Source: Ariolimax columbianus (taxonomy: Eukaryota > Mollusca > Gastropoda > Stylommatophora > Arionidae). Taken from it: a stretch of 64,000 bases of DNA. The stretch spans positions 9,253,916 to 9,317,915 of the forward strand of contig JAVGWX010000004.1 in assembly GCA_036924085.1 (NCBI GenBank). The letters are read 5' to 3'. The translations under genes were made by a program, and so were the position numbers. The notes under the pieces were generated by a model that ran no database searches, had not been told where the DNA came from, and saw nothing but the letters and a program-made list of their open reading frames with translations. This document shows, piece by piece, positions 45,672 to 56,375 of this stretch. The number at the start of each line of letters is the position of its first letter. The stretch's first letter is position 1.

Positions 45672-46254
45672 TGTGACAGTTCCAGAGTTTCCGGTGGAGC
45701 ATACGCGTTCAGGGCAGGGAAGATTGGGCTAGCGACTGTATTTTCTGAGAATCAAAAATTGTTGGAATACTTGTGAATGAGTCCATGTCACTCCAGGGTC
45801 AATCGCCCGTGTCGAAGGTCGACAAGGAAAGCGAAAGGCAAAGATTCCCGATAGGTGGAAAACGTGGCGAGTTTTGGGGAGTTGGTATCAGATTAACCAT
45901 TCTGTTACCAGACAAGTGCTCGGGGATAGATTGACAATAGGAACTGACACGGCAAGTGACAATGACGTATATATATTGCAACCAATGGGATTCTACAATG
46001 GGTGGGACCAAATTAGGGTGATGGCTACCCAGCCAACTGTTCAGGACCACTTGACAGTCAGGTGTTTCTAGACCTAAGAAAAGAATATATAAAAGACAAT
46101 GCACGGAGAAATTCGAGAGATTCGGAGAGAGAGAGAGGGATTCGCAGAGAGAGAGAGGGATTCGGAGAGAGTTTACGGGGTGGTTATCCCATCATTCACC
46201 TAAAGACTTGCACGTGTGCTCATTTGTGTGAATGCTGGACGCCCTGTAAACCAT

Positions 46255-46640
46255 ATGAGATAGAGATTTGATCACATGTGAGTGTGGAGATTGGTCTGTG
46301 TACGAGATCTCATCACATGTGAGTGTGCAGATTGGTCTGTGTACGAGATCTGATCACATGTCAGTGTGCAGATTGGTCTGTGTACGAGATCTGATCACAT
46401 GCGAGTGTGCAGATTGGTCTGTGTACGAGATCTGATCACATGACAGTGTGCAGATTGGTCTGTGTACGAGATCTGATCACATGCCAGTGTGCAGATTGGT
46501 CTGTGTGCGAGATCTGATCACATGCCAGTGTGCAGATTGGTCAGTGTACGAGATCTGATCACATGCGAGTGTGCAGATTGGTCTGTGTAAGAGATCTGAT
46601 CACATGCGAGCGTACAGATTGGTCTGTGTACGAATTGAGA
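46255..46640 (+). repeat. 41-bp minisatellite inside LTR2, about 9 copies
   Basis: The unit 'agatctgatcacatgccagt' plus 'gtgcagattggtctgtgtacg' repeats. It lies downstream of the TATA box at the place where LTR3 has its own 42-bp array and LTR1 has a single unexpanded copy. Confidence 0.95.
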
Positions 46641-46743
46641 TTGATCTAAAAGGCAGGCCGACTGTTCTCTTGGACCATTGGTGTCTATTAGAAGAATAGT
46701 GGCCCTTCTACGATCGAAGCCTCTTGTCTGTTGAAACTGTTCG

Positions 46744-47185
46744 TGGCAAAAGGGGTTCACCTAGAATCCTGGGATACAATCCTGACATCTCTTGGCAAAA
46801 GGGGTTCATCCAGAATCCTGGGATACAATCCTGATATCTCTTGGCAAAAGGGGTTCATCCATAATCCTGGGATACAATCCTGACATCTCTTGGCAAAAGG
46901 GGTTCATCCATAATCCTGGGATACAATCCTGACATCTCTTGGCAAAAGGGGTTCCTCCAGAATCATGGGATAAAATTCTAAAGTCTTTTGGCAAAAGGGG
47001 TTCATTCAGAATCCTGGGATAAAATTCCAAAGTCTTTTGGCAAAAGGGGTTCATTCTGAATCCTGGTATAGAATCCCGAAGTCTTTTGGCAAAAGGGGTT
47101 CATTCTGAATCCTGGTATAGAATCCCGAAGTCTTTTGACAAAAGGGGCTCATTCTGAATCCTGGTATAGAATCCCGAAGTCTCTC
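46744..47185 (+). repeat. 50-bp minisatellite inside LTR2, about 9 copies
   Basis: The unit 'ggcaaaaggggttcatccag' plus 'aatcctgggatacaatcctg' and 'acatctcttt' repeats with drift from left to right. Confidence 0.93.
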
Positions 47186-47301
47186 GTCTCGCACAGTCAG
47201 CCAGGAAGGAAGCGACAGATTCATCCCCACTTAGACGACGGACGGAAAAATGGCATAGGACAACGATTTAGCTACAGCCACTAAGTTGTAACTGGATAGT
47301 A

Positions 47302-48174
47302 CGAGGTGTGTTCAAATGAAACCGGACCGAACTGCAGCAAGTGAACATAGGTACGATGCGGATGATGACGTCACTTTAGGTGTAAACAGCACATACCAAC
47401 CGTCAAGTTAAAAAAATCTCCTTATCCTTTGACGCATAGTTTCCTCAGCAGACTGTAGAAAACTTAGCTGGTGTGATGTGGAATCCGTCCAGAGTTGGAC
47501 AGCGAGCGATGATTCGGATTCTTACAGCTGGAGGATGTTGACCAGTTGACATTCATCTCAGAACGCAGGCAGTGTATGGTGAAAAAAGTGTGTGGAGAAT
47601 TGGGCAACGATGTTTAAAGAAGGACGCGAGTTAACGAAAGATCTTCCGAGACCAGGTCACGCGCATATTGTTGCGTCAAAAGATTTCATAGCCAAAATGT
47701 ATGCAGAAATTCGGGTGGACCGTCGTCTGAGATTACGTTTGCTAGCACAGGAATTCGGGTGGACCGTCGCCGGAGATTACGTTCGCTAGCACGGGAATTC
47801 GGGTGGACCGTCGTCGGAGATTACGTTCGTTAGCACAGGAATTCGGGTGGACCGTCGTCGGAGATTACGTTCGCTAGCACAGGAATTCGGGTGGACTGTC
47901 GCCGGAGATTACGTTTGCTAGCACAGGAATTCGATGACCTCGATGACCAAGTGGTTCAAAGAACAACCAAATTAATTCTTTTCTCAGATGGCGTCCGCCG
48001 CCTATCTAAGCAGTGGGATGCATGTCTGAATGCATATGCGGACTTTTTCTAACTAACCCTGTGCCATGTTTGCTTCATAACAATTGCTATATTTAATTCT
48101 GTCACACCAGATGCTGTAACTTTCATATGTTTGTAATAAAGCCACTGGGTCTGGTTTCATTTGAACATGCTTCG
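47302..48174 (+). mobile_element. Mariner-like element nested in LTR2, internally deleted
   Basis: It is flanked by TA on each side (47300-47301, 48175-48176) with 27-bp inverted termini that match at 23 positions; the core 'ttcaaatgaaacc' is identical. The remaining transposase N-terminal part reads W-A-T-M-F-K-E-G-R-E-L-T-K-D-L-P-R-P-G (about 47598-47655), typical of the mariner helix-turn-helix region. The C-terminal end reads F-S-D-G-V-R-R-L-S-K-Q-W-D (47980s) and stops at 48050. The DDE catalytic middle is missing and replaced by a 44-bp array, so it is non-autonomous. Confidence 0.87.
47715..47935 (+). repeat. 44-bp minisatellite inside the mariner element, 5 copies
   Basis: The unit 'gaattcgggtggaccgtcgt' plus 'cggagattacgttcgctagc' and 'acag' repeats a piece of transposase coding sequence. 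Confidence 0.93.
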
Positions 48175-48496
48175 TATAAGAGTTTATGAATTGTGTTATT
48201 GCATATATGGACTTCATACCTGGGTATAATTAGTTGACAGGGTAACATCAAAGCCACTTGCTTGGATCCTTTGTTTTAGTTTAATATATGATATTATTTA
48301 GTGTACTAGTTATTATTTCTAGTTTGATTCATAATGTTAGACGAATATGCTGCTAAAATAAATGATATTATTTTGTCTTAATGGTTAACGATAGCTTTAG
48401 TGTTTACTGTGTTTTACTGTGTTGAAGTCGTGTCGTTGTTTAGATATATGTTGTAACTGTTGAGATAAGTAAACTAAGTCTACTCTGCTACAATAT

Positions 48497-48662
48497 GGCT
48501 GAATCGGAGACATATCATTAGGAATATGGCTGAATGGGAGACAGATCTTTGAGGATATAACTGAGTGGGAGACCATTGAAAATATGACTGAATGAGAGAC
48601 AGATCATTGGAATTATAACTGGATGGGAGACAGATTATTGGGAATATGACTGGTTGGGATAG
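48497..48662. repeat. 31-bp minisatellite, right part
   Basis: Continuation of the array at 45556-45671 ('ggctgaat', 'gagacagatcattgg'). LTR3 is inserted at its right end. Confidence 0.85.
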
Positions 48663-49038
48663 TGTAACAGTTCCAGCTGAAGCATGAGCTTTTGGGGCAT
48701 GGAAGATTGGGCGGGCGACTCTGGGAACAAAGTGAATGCGTACCAAGGTCAATCGCCGTCTCGACACTAGGTCAACAAAGGGAACGAGGAGCTTAGGTTG
48801 AAGACTTAGTCTAGTACGGGGGGGGGGGGTGGGGGTGGTTGTTGTTTGTTCATAGCTGAGGTGGGGGTTGGTAGCTGTTCACTGATCAGCTGAAGTTTTT
48901 TTTTTTTTTGGGGGGGGGGGGGGGGTGTGACAGTCAGAGGCCGCCACGACCGGCTACGACATTTGAAGTGACTGGGATTCGGGGATAGTCATCCAATAAC
49001 AATTAGTTGGGGGGTAGTTCCAAATTAGAGTGATGACT

Positions 49039-49691
49039 GACACATAAAGAAAATGAAAGCCATATAGTCCTGCTTACAGATGCTCTGGCCGTAGTCACAG
49101 CGCTAAAAAGCCAGAAAAACACTGAGCTTAATGACTTAAGAGCAGCACTCTGTCAACTATGCCAGCAGTCCGCACCAAAAAGGGTAGTGGTACAATGGGT
49201 CCCATCACACTGCAACATCCAAGGCAACGAGGAGGCAGACAGACTGGCAAAAGAAGGTGCAAGACTACCACAAACAGATACTAGTATGACGTACGAAGAG
49301 TCAAAGCGGCTTATCAAAGCCAGATACATGACCAAATGGGAAACTGATCATACCGGCTACACCAAAAACGATGCCTATTACCAGTTGAACAGAAGAGAGC
49401 AGGTCGTTGTCTTCAGACTTCGCACTGGCCACAATAGACTGAGGTACCACCTATTCAACAAATTGAAGATAGGTGGTACCGACGAATGCCCGTGTGGTAC
49501 CGAGAAAATGACCGCTGAGCATCTGCTGCAGAACTGCCCGACATACGAGGATCAGAGAGAGCAGATGTGGCCATCACCAGTGGAACCACAAGATTAGCTC
49601 TATGGCAGTGTCGACAGCCTCGGGATGACCGCCGCTTTTTTCGAAAAAATAATGGTTACTGCCTGACTGCGTACGATGAAGAAGAAGAAGA
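49039..49691 (+). mobile_element. RNase H LINE copy 2, 5'-truncated
   Basis: It is flanked by AGAGTGATGACT (49027-49038 and 49692-49703), a perfect 12-bp target duplication. The frame from about 49180 reads V-V-Q-W-V-P-S-H-C-N-I-Q-G-N-E-E-A-D (the last part of RNase H), then R-E-Q-V-V-V-F-R-L-R-T-G-H, C-P-C-G-T-E, and E-H-L-L-Q-N-C-P-T-Y. The 3' tail is GAA repeats. It is the same family as the copies at 41.6 and 52.7 kb. Confidence 0.92.
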
Positions 49692-50039
49692 AGAGTGATG
49701 ACTTAGTGACAACCAACAGGAAGACCATTGGACAGCCATGTTGTTGATTGTGACTATAAATGACTCTGCAGAGATAAACTCAAACATACTGGCTAAGAGA
49801 GTGAGTGGCTGAGAGATTGGCTGGGAAGAAAGCTGTAAAGCTGTCAGTAGTCTGAGTTTGCAGGGTGACTGGACCAGCATACACCTCGAGTTTTTGCAAG
49901 TTGCTCTATAAATTTGTGTATTGGACACCCCGTGAACAGCAAGAGATCTGAATGGGTGTCGTACGTGCACGTCACCTGGTGAACGACGCATGATCTAATT
50001 GCATATCAATGTACAGATTCGTGTGAATACGTAAAGTGA

Positions 50040-50240
50040 TCTAAGTAATTGTGAATGTACAGATCGCCTAATTGTAAGTGATCTTATTGCATGTGAATGT
50101 ACAGATCGCCTAATTGTAAGTGATCTTATTGCATATGAATGTACAGATCGCCTAATTGTAAATGATCTTATTGCATGTGAATGTACAGATCGCCTGATTG
50201 TAAATGATCTTATTGTATGTGAATGTACAGATCGCACAAA
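50040..50240 (+). repeat. 42-bp minisatellite inside LTR3, about 5 copies
   Basis: The unit 'agatcgcctaattgtaagtg' plus 'atcttattgcatgtgaatgt' and 'ac' repeats, at the site homologous to the LTR2 41-bp array but with a different sequence and period. Confidence 0.93.
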
Positions 50241-50592
50241 GACGAGATCTGAATGTCTATGGTATGTGCAGGACACTTTGGGAACGATGTGTGTTCTGAT
50301 TGTATGTGTATGCACAGATCGACTGAGTAGGTGACCACAAGTGAGGACGTGATTCGACTATAAGTGACGTGATCTAATTACATATGAATGCACAGATCGC
50401 CTGAGTATACGTGAACCGATTATATGTGAATGCACAGAACGACACAGTACGTAATACGATCGTGAGGACGAGTTTGTGATTGTGTGTTCAGATAAAGAGA
50501 GTGCAGCGGCAAAAGCCTAGGTTATGTAGTTTAGGGAAAACATCAAAAGCTAGTGCTTAAAAATATCCTATGTAGTTCAATATATATATATA

Positions 50593-50800
50593 AAGGCAAA
50601 GGTCGCCGTCCATCGTCGACGATGATGGCATAATTAATTATCCTCGCTCTCTCGTCCCCAGTGGCAAGTCAAGGACAAGACGACTACGAGATGTAGAGGA
50701 CTCCGCATCAAGCACCCGTGAAAAAGACGGCGGAGTCCGGAGTCGAATCCACACCACCTGATCACGAGGTCGACGGCTTAACCACTTCGCCACGAAATCC

Positions 50801-50802
<2 letters not shown>
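50593..50802 (-). mobile_element. tRNA-derived SINE, second family
   Basis: On the minus strand from 50802 it reads GGGGATTTCGTGGCGAAGTG, with A-box TGGCGAAGTGGTTAAG and, about 45 bases on, B-box GATTCGACTCC. This is a tRNA-like head distinct from the SINE at 28.2 and 40.6 kb. It is bordered on both sides by TA repeats, suggesting insertion into, or seeding of, a TA microsatellite. Confidence 0.75.

Positions 50803-50887
<85 letters not shown>
50803..50887. repeat. (TA)n microsatellite
   Basis: About 42 AT/TA dinucleotides following the SINE head; a shorter run (50581-50592) lies at its other end. Confidence 0.97.
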
Positions 50888-50891
<4 letters not shown>

Positions 50892-51155
50892 TTATTTAGT
50901 TTAGATGTACTTTGTTCTTTTTGCTAATATTGTTTTGTTTCAACGATTAATAAATGATAAAGTTATGTATTATGACAGGACAGTGTTTACTATGTTATTT
51001 ACTGCGTGCAGTCGTGTGGATACATATTGTAACTCTTTAGATAAATAAACTACGGTACTCAGTTTAACCTAGACTTATCCTATTTTGGTCCGAGTGACCA
51101 AGATATCTTTGATAGGATAAGTACTAGGCAACTGTAAACGCCTTACGCTGCCGCA

Positions 51156-52700
51156 ATAGTGATTGATAAAAGATGGACGGTTGATACAGACATACATGAT
51201 TTAAGAGAAGAATAGAACAAGAGAGCTGCCAATCAGTTGATCACGACGCAAACAAGTCTAGAAGGAGATCCGCCTACCAAGGACAGACAGGAATACTATT
51301 AGACCATGTTTGCAACAGTACAGTTAGCCTCCATCGTCTGTTTTGTTTTTCTTATTGAGCTTTGTATCTGGAAATTCCCGCCGGTTCAACTGTTTCTCTG
51401 TCTGGAAGTCACGCGGATAGCATGTGACGATAGTTCAATCCAGGATTCTAGAATGCACCCGTCTTCTGAGCGCGCGCAGTGTTGTACACAATTAAGAGGC
51501 AGTCGAGGCCATCAGCATTTCTAATCTAAACACACGAATGAATTTGCCCAGGAGGATAAAATGAAGCCATCAATAATATACAAGAAAATAATTTAAACAG
51601 TTGTACTTTCAATTGTCCATTTAATGTTCGAAATGGCTTGCGCCGTCGGCGAACTCTTCTACTTTGAGTGAGCACGAAAGCAGTTATGTTATACAGAACC
51701 AACATCACTGAAATCATGGGAGGTACATATGTGCGAAATTGTTGTCTCTCTCTCTCTCTCCAAATGACGAATGGTATGCAAATATATATATGGTCCATGT
51801 CCTCACTCTTACTCCTTCCTCTCAACTCCCCTCTCTGCTCGACGAATGTTTGATGTAAAACTCCTGTCATCTGTCAATCGACAAGTCATCGACTGCAGTA
51901 TCATCACCCAGTAGACGTTTATTGATTATTTTGATATGACACCACTGACTTTCCATATCTAATATACCAGATATGTTTGCTTTAGAAGCCAAGATGTCAG
52001 CTCTTTGACCTGCCCAAACCCCAGCATGATCAGGACAGATATCAACAGAAGTCTGATGTTTGTGCTTCAAAAGCTCAAGTGAATCATGGACGGTCGGACG
52101 TAGATGATCACGGACATGACATGTACCATCTGACTACGTAAATGATTTGTACGCCACAAGAACAATTCCTATGAAGATTGGTGAACAAGTTTGATGGCTA
52201 GCTAATAGAGTCATCCATGTCTGCCCTGGTTTGTGACCACTTTGCGAGGTGAAATTAAATCTAACCTACACACTGCATGGCGACTGCACAGGGAAGCGAC
52301 CTATATTTCTCCGCTCTTCGGCCTCCATATAAAGCCTGCCAGTAAACCCCAGCGATGGTAATCAACTCAGTTCTTGAAGTTTGTTGTTCATGGTGCTTTT
52401 TAGCAGTGTACAAGAGTTCAATCATTGAGTTTAATATGTTGGTGGCTCACACGCAAAAACATATGCAAAAAGACAAGTTGAAACAGACCATTGGGAACTT
52501 ACAGACGGCCATGGAAAAAAGCCGCCGTACTATTGATTGTAGAATGATTATGGAAGCAGCTGCACCACCCCAGCAGTGGGAGGGGGGAGGGCGTGATCAC
52601 AGAGGACAGTCAGCTTGGTACGACCAAGAGAGGACAAGTTGGAATATAATTACAATGATGTTGAGCGTTAGCGACGATATTTAAGAGATAATACTAACGA
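51156..52700. other. Intergenic, no gene seen
   Basis: Short frames (51306-51524 plus, 51526-51870 minus, 52355-52684 plus) have no recognised relatives and no supporting signals. A TATAAAG with nearby pyrimidine-rich sequence at about 52329 could be a promoter, but nothing downstream supports it. Confidence 0.45.
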
Positions 52701-52712
52701 TAATCCATATTC

Positions 52713-53622
52713 TTCTTCTTCTTCTTCTGCGTACGCAGTCAGACAGTAACCATTATTTTTTCGAAAAAAGCGGCGGTCATCCTGAGGCTCTCGCCACTGC
52801 CATAGAGCTTGTCTTGCAGTTCCACTGGTAATGGCCACATCTGCTCTCTCTGATCCTCGTATGTCGGGCAGTTCTGCAGCAGATGTTCAGCGGTCATTTT
52901 ACCAGTACCGCACGGGCATTCGTCGGTACACCCTATCTTCAATTTGTTGAATAGGTGGTACCTCAGTCTGTTGTGGCCAGTGCGAAGTCTGAAGACAACG
53001 ACCTGCTCTCTTCGGTTCAACTGGTAATAGGCATCGTTTTTGGTGTAACCTGTATGTTCGGTTTCCCATTTGGTCATGTATCTGGCTTTGATAAGCCGTT
53101 TTGACTCTTCGTACGTCATACTGGTATCTGTTTGTGGTAGTCTTGCACCTTCTTTTGCCAGTCTGTCTGCCTCCTCGTTGCCTTGGATGTTGCAGTGTGA
53201 CGGAACCCACTGTACCACTACCCTTTTTGGTGCGGACTGCTGGCACAGTTTGCAGAGTGCTGCTCTTTAGTCATTAAGCTCAGTGTTTTTCTGGCTTTTT
53301 AGCGCTGTGACTACGGCGAGAGCATCTGTCAGCAGGACTATATGGCTCTCATTTTCACTGTGTGTCACCATTTCTTCCACTGCCGCCCTCAGTGCCTCTG
53401 CCTCCGCTCTGAAATTGCTTGTGTACTTACCAGTAGCGAATGACAGTGTTATTTTTCTGCCATTTGGTAGGTTCAGGAATGCTCCTGCCCCTCCGTTCTG
53501 TGTAGTGTTTGTTACAGAACCGTCGGTGTATGCATGGGTCCAGTCCATGCTTGGGTAGCTTTTCATTATGAAGCTTAGGGTAGTGTCTCTTCTTTCTTTT
53601 TCAGTCTGGCAGTTTTTGTTTG
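52713..53622 (-). mobile_element. RNase H LINE copy 3, 5'-truncated, near-complete RNase H
   Basis: It is flanked by TAATCCATATTC (52701-52712 and 53623-53634), a perfect 12-bp target duplication. The minus strand reads T-H-A-Y-T-D-G-S-V-T-N, N-F-R-A-E-A-E-A-L-R-A-A-V, L-L-T-D-A-L-A-V-V, a stop near 53267, then V-Q-W-V-P-S-H-C-N-I-Q-G-N-E-E-A-D. These supply the D, E, D, H/D positions of RNase H. The C-terminal C-P-C-G-T-G and E-H-L-L-Q-N-C motif follows, then the (GAA)n tail. A single stop separates the two halves. Confidence 0.93.
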
Positions 53623-53634
53623 TAATCCATATTC

Positions 53635-54368
53635 GACAGTTGGACAACTAAGCCTCATCTATTGGTTCTTGTTAACCGGCAGACAACCATTTTGTTTTCG
53701 AACTTATGTTTCTGTGCGTCTGTACGAAACTCTCTCTGCAGCCTACTTCCTGTGGCTCATCGTTGAAGTGACAGACAAATATTATGTAGAGAATACACGA
53801 TAATATAAGACATCACTGGATACAGACAGACAAATGGGTAGACAAACTAAGATACCCCACACACAAGTTCACATAATATTAGCTAAACCAAGGAAACATT
53901 CAACTAAGAAAACCAAAATATACAATTAATACAGGTTTAACGCTAAAAGAGAGGAAACAAAAGCCAAGATAATACGACGAAGGAAAACAAAGAAAACAAT
54001 CATAATAACACTTAAATCCTGGTATTCAATCAGGTAAGGATGATTCATGCAAGGTAGCCAATAATTTACTTATAACAATGACTGGAAGACAGAACAATAA
54101 TATTTTAGAAATATTTAGAGCAAACAGTGCATCAAGACTTACGGATGAAAACAATACAAGAACTTGCAAATACATCAAGCTTGTTATTCATTTTAACAAA
54201 GACTAACATTTTATTGTAGAAGGAGAGCAGAAATAATACAAAGAAATGCAAAAGGTTGAAAATGATAGAAACAGATAAGAAATGAGATAATAAAAATAGA
54301 CAAGAAAATCATAAATATATACACGCAAGAGAACAATGTCATGGCAGAACTAAAATAGATCATTTTAA

Positions 54369-54372
<4 letters not shown>
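53635..54372. other. Intergenic, no gene seen
   Basis: A-rich plus strand without repeats or recognised coding sequence. Confidence 0.5.

Positions 54373-54450
<78 letters not shown>
54373..54450. repeat. (TA)n followed by (GA)n
   Basis: About 22 TA dinucleotides, then about 15 GA dinucleotides, directly adjacent. Confidence 0.97.
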
Positions 54451-54453
<3 letters not shown>

Positions 54454-54974
54454 CTGAAGAAACACTGAGAGAATATAATGAAATAGGCAGGAAACAAGCT
54501 TCAACAACCAAAATAAACATTAAGACATTCCCTATTGCTGGTTGCCATGGAAACATGGGAGCAGAACTCTCCTGCACGTGTGTATAAACTGTTGTGACAT
54601 TTCAAGAACGGTGAATGAACAATTAAAAACAAAAGGTGAGAAAGATATGGGAGGTAAACAAGAAAACACAGGGCATATTGTCCGGTTGGAAAACGTATGA
54701 GGCGAAAAGATGGTTGAGGTTTCAGGTTAATAGCCTGGCTAGCCACGAGGCAGATAGTCGTTGAGGCGATTGTGAGTCGAGCGAGCATACAACAAGTGGA
54801 GTGGTGAGTCTGGTAACCTGGGACTGGGTGCGGAGTGAGTACAGGACATGACGAGCTGGGAATTCATTAGAGAGGAATTGGAGAGTGGTGAGTGGGCTGT
54901 ACAGCAGTAAACGAGGGAGTAGATAAGTGAACGAGAGAGGAGATGAGTGCACGAGATGAGTGAGGTGGTGGGTC
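54451..54974. other. Intergenic, no gene seen
   Basis: Unique-looking with a G-biased plus strand towards 54960. No gene was recognised. Confidence 0.5.
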
Positions 54975-56127
54975 GTTCTTCTTCTTCTTGAAAAACTTCT
55001 TGATCAACTGATGCTATGCCTCTAGCCCAGTGAAGATCAAGAAGGAGACTTTACCCGGTCCCCGACAGCTTTTCAAGCATGGTTGCTACCCGGGGCCAGA
55101 CTGTCTCTCTTTGGTCTGCGTAAGCAGGGCAGTGCTGCAGGATGTGTTCTGGAGTTTGCTTGGGTGCTCCACAAACGCGCTTGGCAGTGTCTCTAAGACC
55201 CGTTCTGTGGAGGTGGACATTGAGTCTGCCCATCTCTGCCAAATGTATCTATGGTGTTATTTTCTGGCTTGAATTCTTTGTGCTGGTCTCTTCATTCTGT
55301 CAACGTGGATGGTTTAATGAGTGTCTTTACTTCTTTACATTTCTGTGGGTGCGGCGTCTGCGTGCTGCCACTTCCCGCTTTTGCGAGCTCATCTGCCTTC
55401 TCGTTTCCCCAAGTCCCACAGTTGACGGGAATCCACCGACGGACTATATCTTCTTCTTGGGACAGCAAACCCGATTGTTATATTTGATTACGTGTTAGAG
55501 TGGATCTTCTTGGGGCTTGAAATGGCTTGGAGTCACGTGTTAGAGTGGATCCTGTTGGGGCTTGAAATGGCTTGGAGTCACGTGTTAGAGTGGATCCTGT
55601 TGGGGCTTGAAATGGCTTGGAGCCACGTGTTAGAGTAGATCCTGTTGGGGATTGAAATGGCTTGGAGTCACGTGTTAGAGTGGATCTTGTTGTGGATTGA
55701 AATGGCTTGGAGTCACGTGTTAGAGTGGATCTTCTTGAGGCCTGAAATGGCTTGGAGTCACGTGTTAGAGTGGATCTTCTTGTGGCCTGAAATGGCTTGG
55801 AGTGTACTCCTGGAGTCTGTCTTGTTGGGGCTTGAAATGGCGTAGAGTGTACTCCTGGACTTTCTTAGAATGACAGCGTTTTTTGTGTTGTTGTTTGTTT
55901 GTTTGTTGCTAGTTGTGTTTGGCTGTTAAGAATTTTATTTGCAGCATGTATAGCTGTTGCTTCAGCTCTGACTTTGGTACACGTCGCTCCTGCTGGCATG
56001 GACTGGTTTCTATGTCGCCTGTGGGGTGTGTGATGTAGATATCACTGCCTCGCCCCTTTTGCGTTCTCCATGTCAGATCCATGTGTGTACACGCGTGTCC
56101 AGGAGTTGCTAGCTTGAGCTTATGTAG
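54975..56127 (-). mobile_element. Second RNase H LINE family, 3' end, with satellite inside
   Basis: On the minus strand from about 56110 it reads W-T-R-V-Y-T-H-G-S (start of RNase H), then R-A-E-A-T-A-I-H-A-A-N-K-I-L (about 55950). After a 45-bp array it resumes with R-W-I-P-V-N-C-G-T-W-G-N-E-K-A-D-E-L (about 55445) and ends with R-V-C-G-A-P-K-Q-T-P-E-H-I-L-Q-H-C-P (about 55150). A GAA tail lies at 54978-54991. The sequence differs clearly from the other three RNase H LINE copies, so it is a related but separate family. Confidence 0.82.
55490..55860. repeat. 45-bp minisatellite inside the LINE RNase H region, 8 copies
   Basis: The unit 'cacgtgttagagtggatcct' plus 'gttggggcttgaaatggctt' and 'ggagt' repeats in the middle of the RNase H coding sequence. 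Confidence 0.94.
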
Positions 56128-56285
56128 AACGGGCTGGTGGTTGGTCAGGTGGTGAGGAGTAAACGGGGGAGGGAGGAGATGAGGTGTGGTTGGTCGGGTG
56201 GTGAGGAGTAAACGGGGGGGGGGGGGGGAGGAGATGAAGTGTGGTTGGTCGGGTGATGAGGAGTAAACGGGGGAGGAGATAAATT
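56128..56285. repeat. G-rich minisatellite, about 55-bp unit, 3 copies
   Basis: Units contain 'gtggttggtcgggtggtgag' and 'gagtaaacgggggagg'; one copy carries a run of 17 G. Confidence 0.9.
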
Positions 56286-56375
56286 AAATGTAGTTAATGA
56301 TTTGTCTTTAGATTTGAGAGAGGAAACAGACATAGACAAATGGGAGCGACAGAGGACAAAAGTGAACAATACTCG

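Larger units (their letters stand above)
45672..48492 (+). mobile_element. Solo LTR (LTR2), 2821 bp, enlarged by nested insertions
   Basis: It starts TGTGACAGTTCCAG and ends CTCTGCTACA, with ATAT on both sides (45668-45671 and 48493-48496). It is related to LTR1. A TATA box (TATATAAAAG) is at 46086-46095 and a CCAAT box near 45981. Its extra length over LTR1 is explained by a mariner insertion (873 bp) and two internal minisatellites (41-bp and 50-bp units, about 0.8 kb together). Subtracting these leaves about 1.15 kb. Confidence 0.82.
48663..51155 (+). mobile_element. Solo LTR (LTR3), 2493 bp, enlarged by nested insertions
   Basis: It starts TGTAACAGTTCCAGC and is followed at 51156-51159 by ATAG, the same four bases that precede it (48659-48662). 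The proposed right end CTTACGCTGCCGCA aligns with the LTR2 end TCTACTCTGCTACA at 10 of 14 positions. The TATA box TATAAA is at 49755-49760. Nested inside are a LINE (49039-49691), a 42-bp array (50040-50240), a SINE (50593-50802) and a TA run. The right boundary is less secure than in LTR1 and LTR2. Confidence 0.7.
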
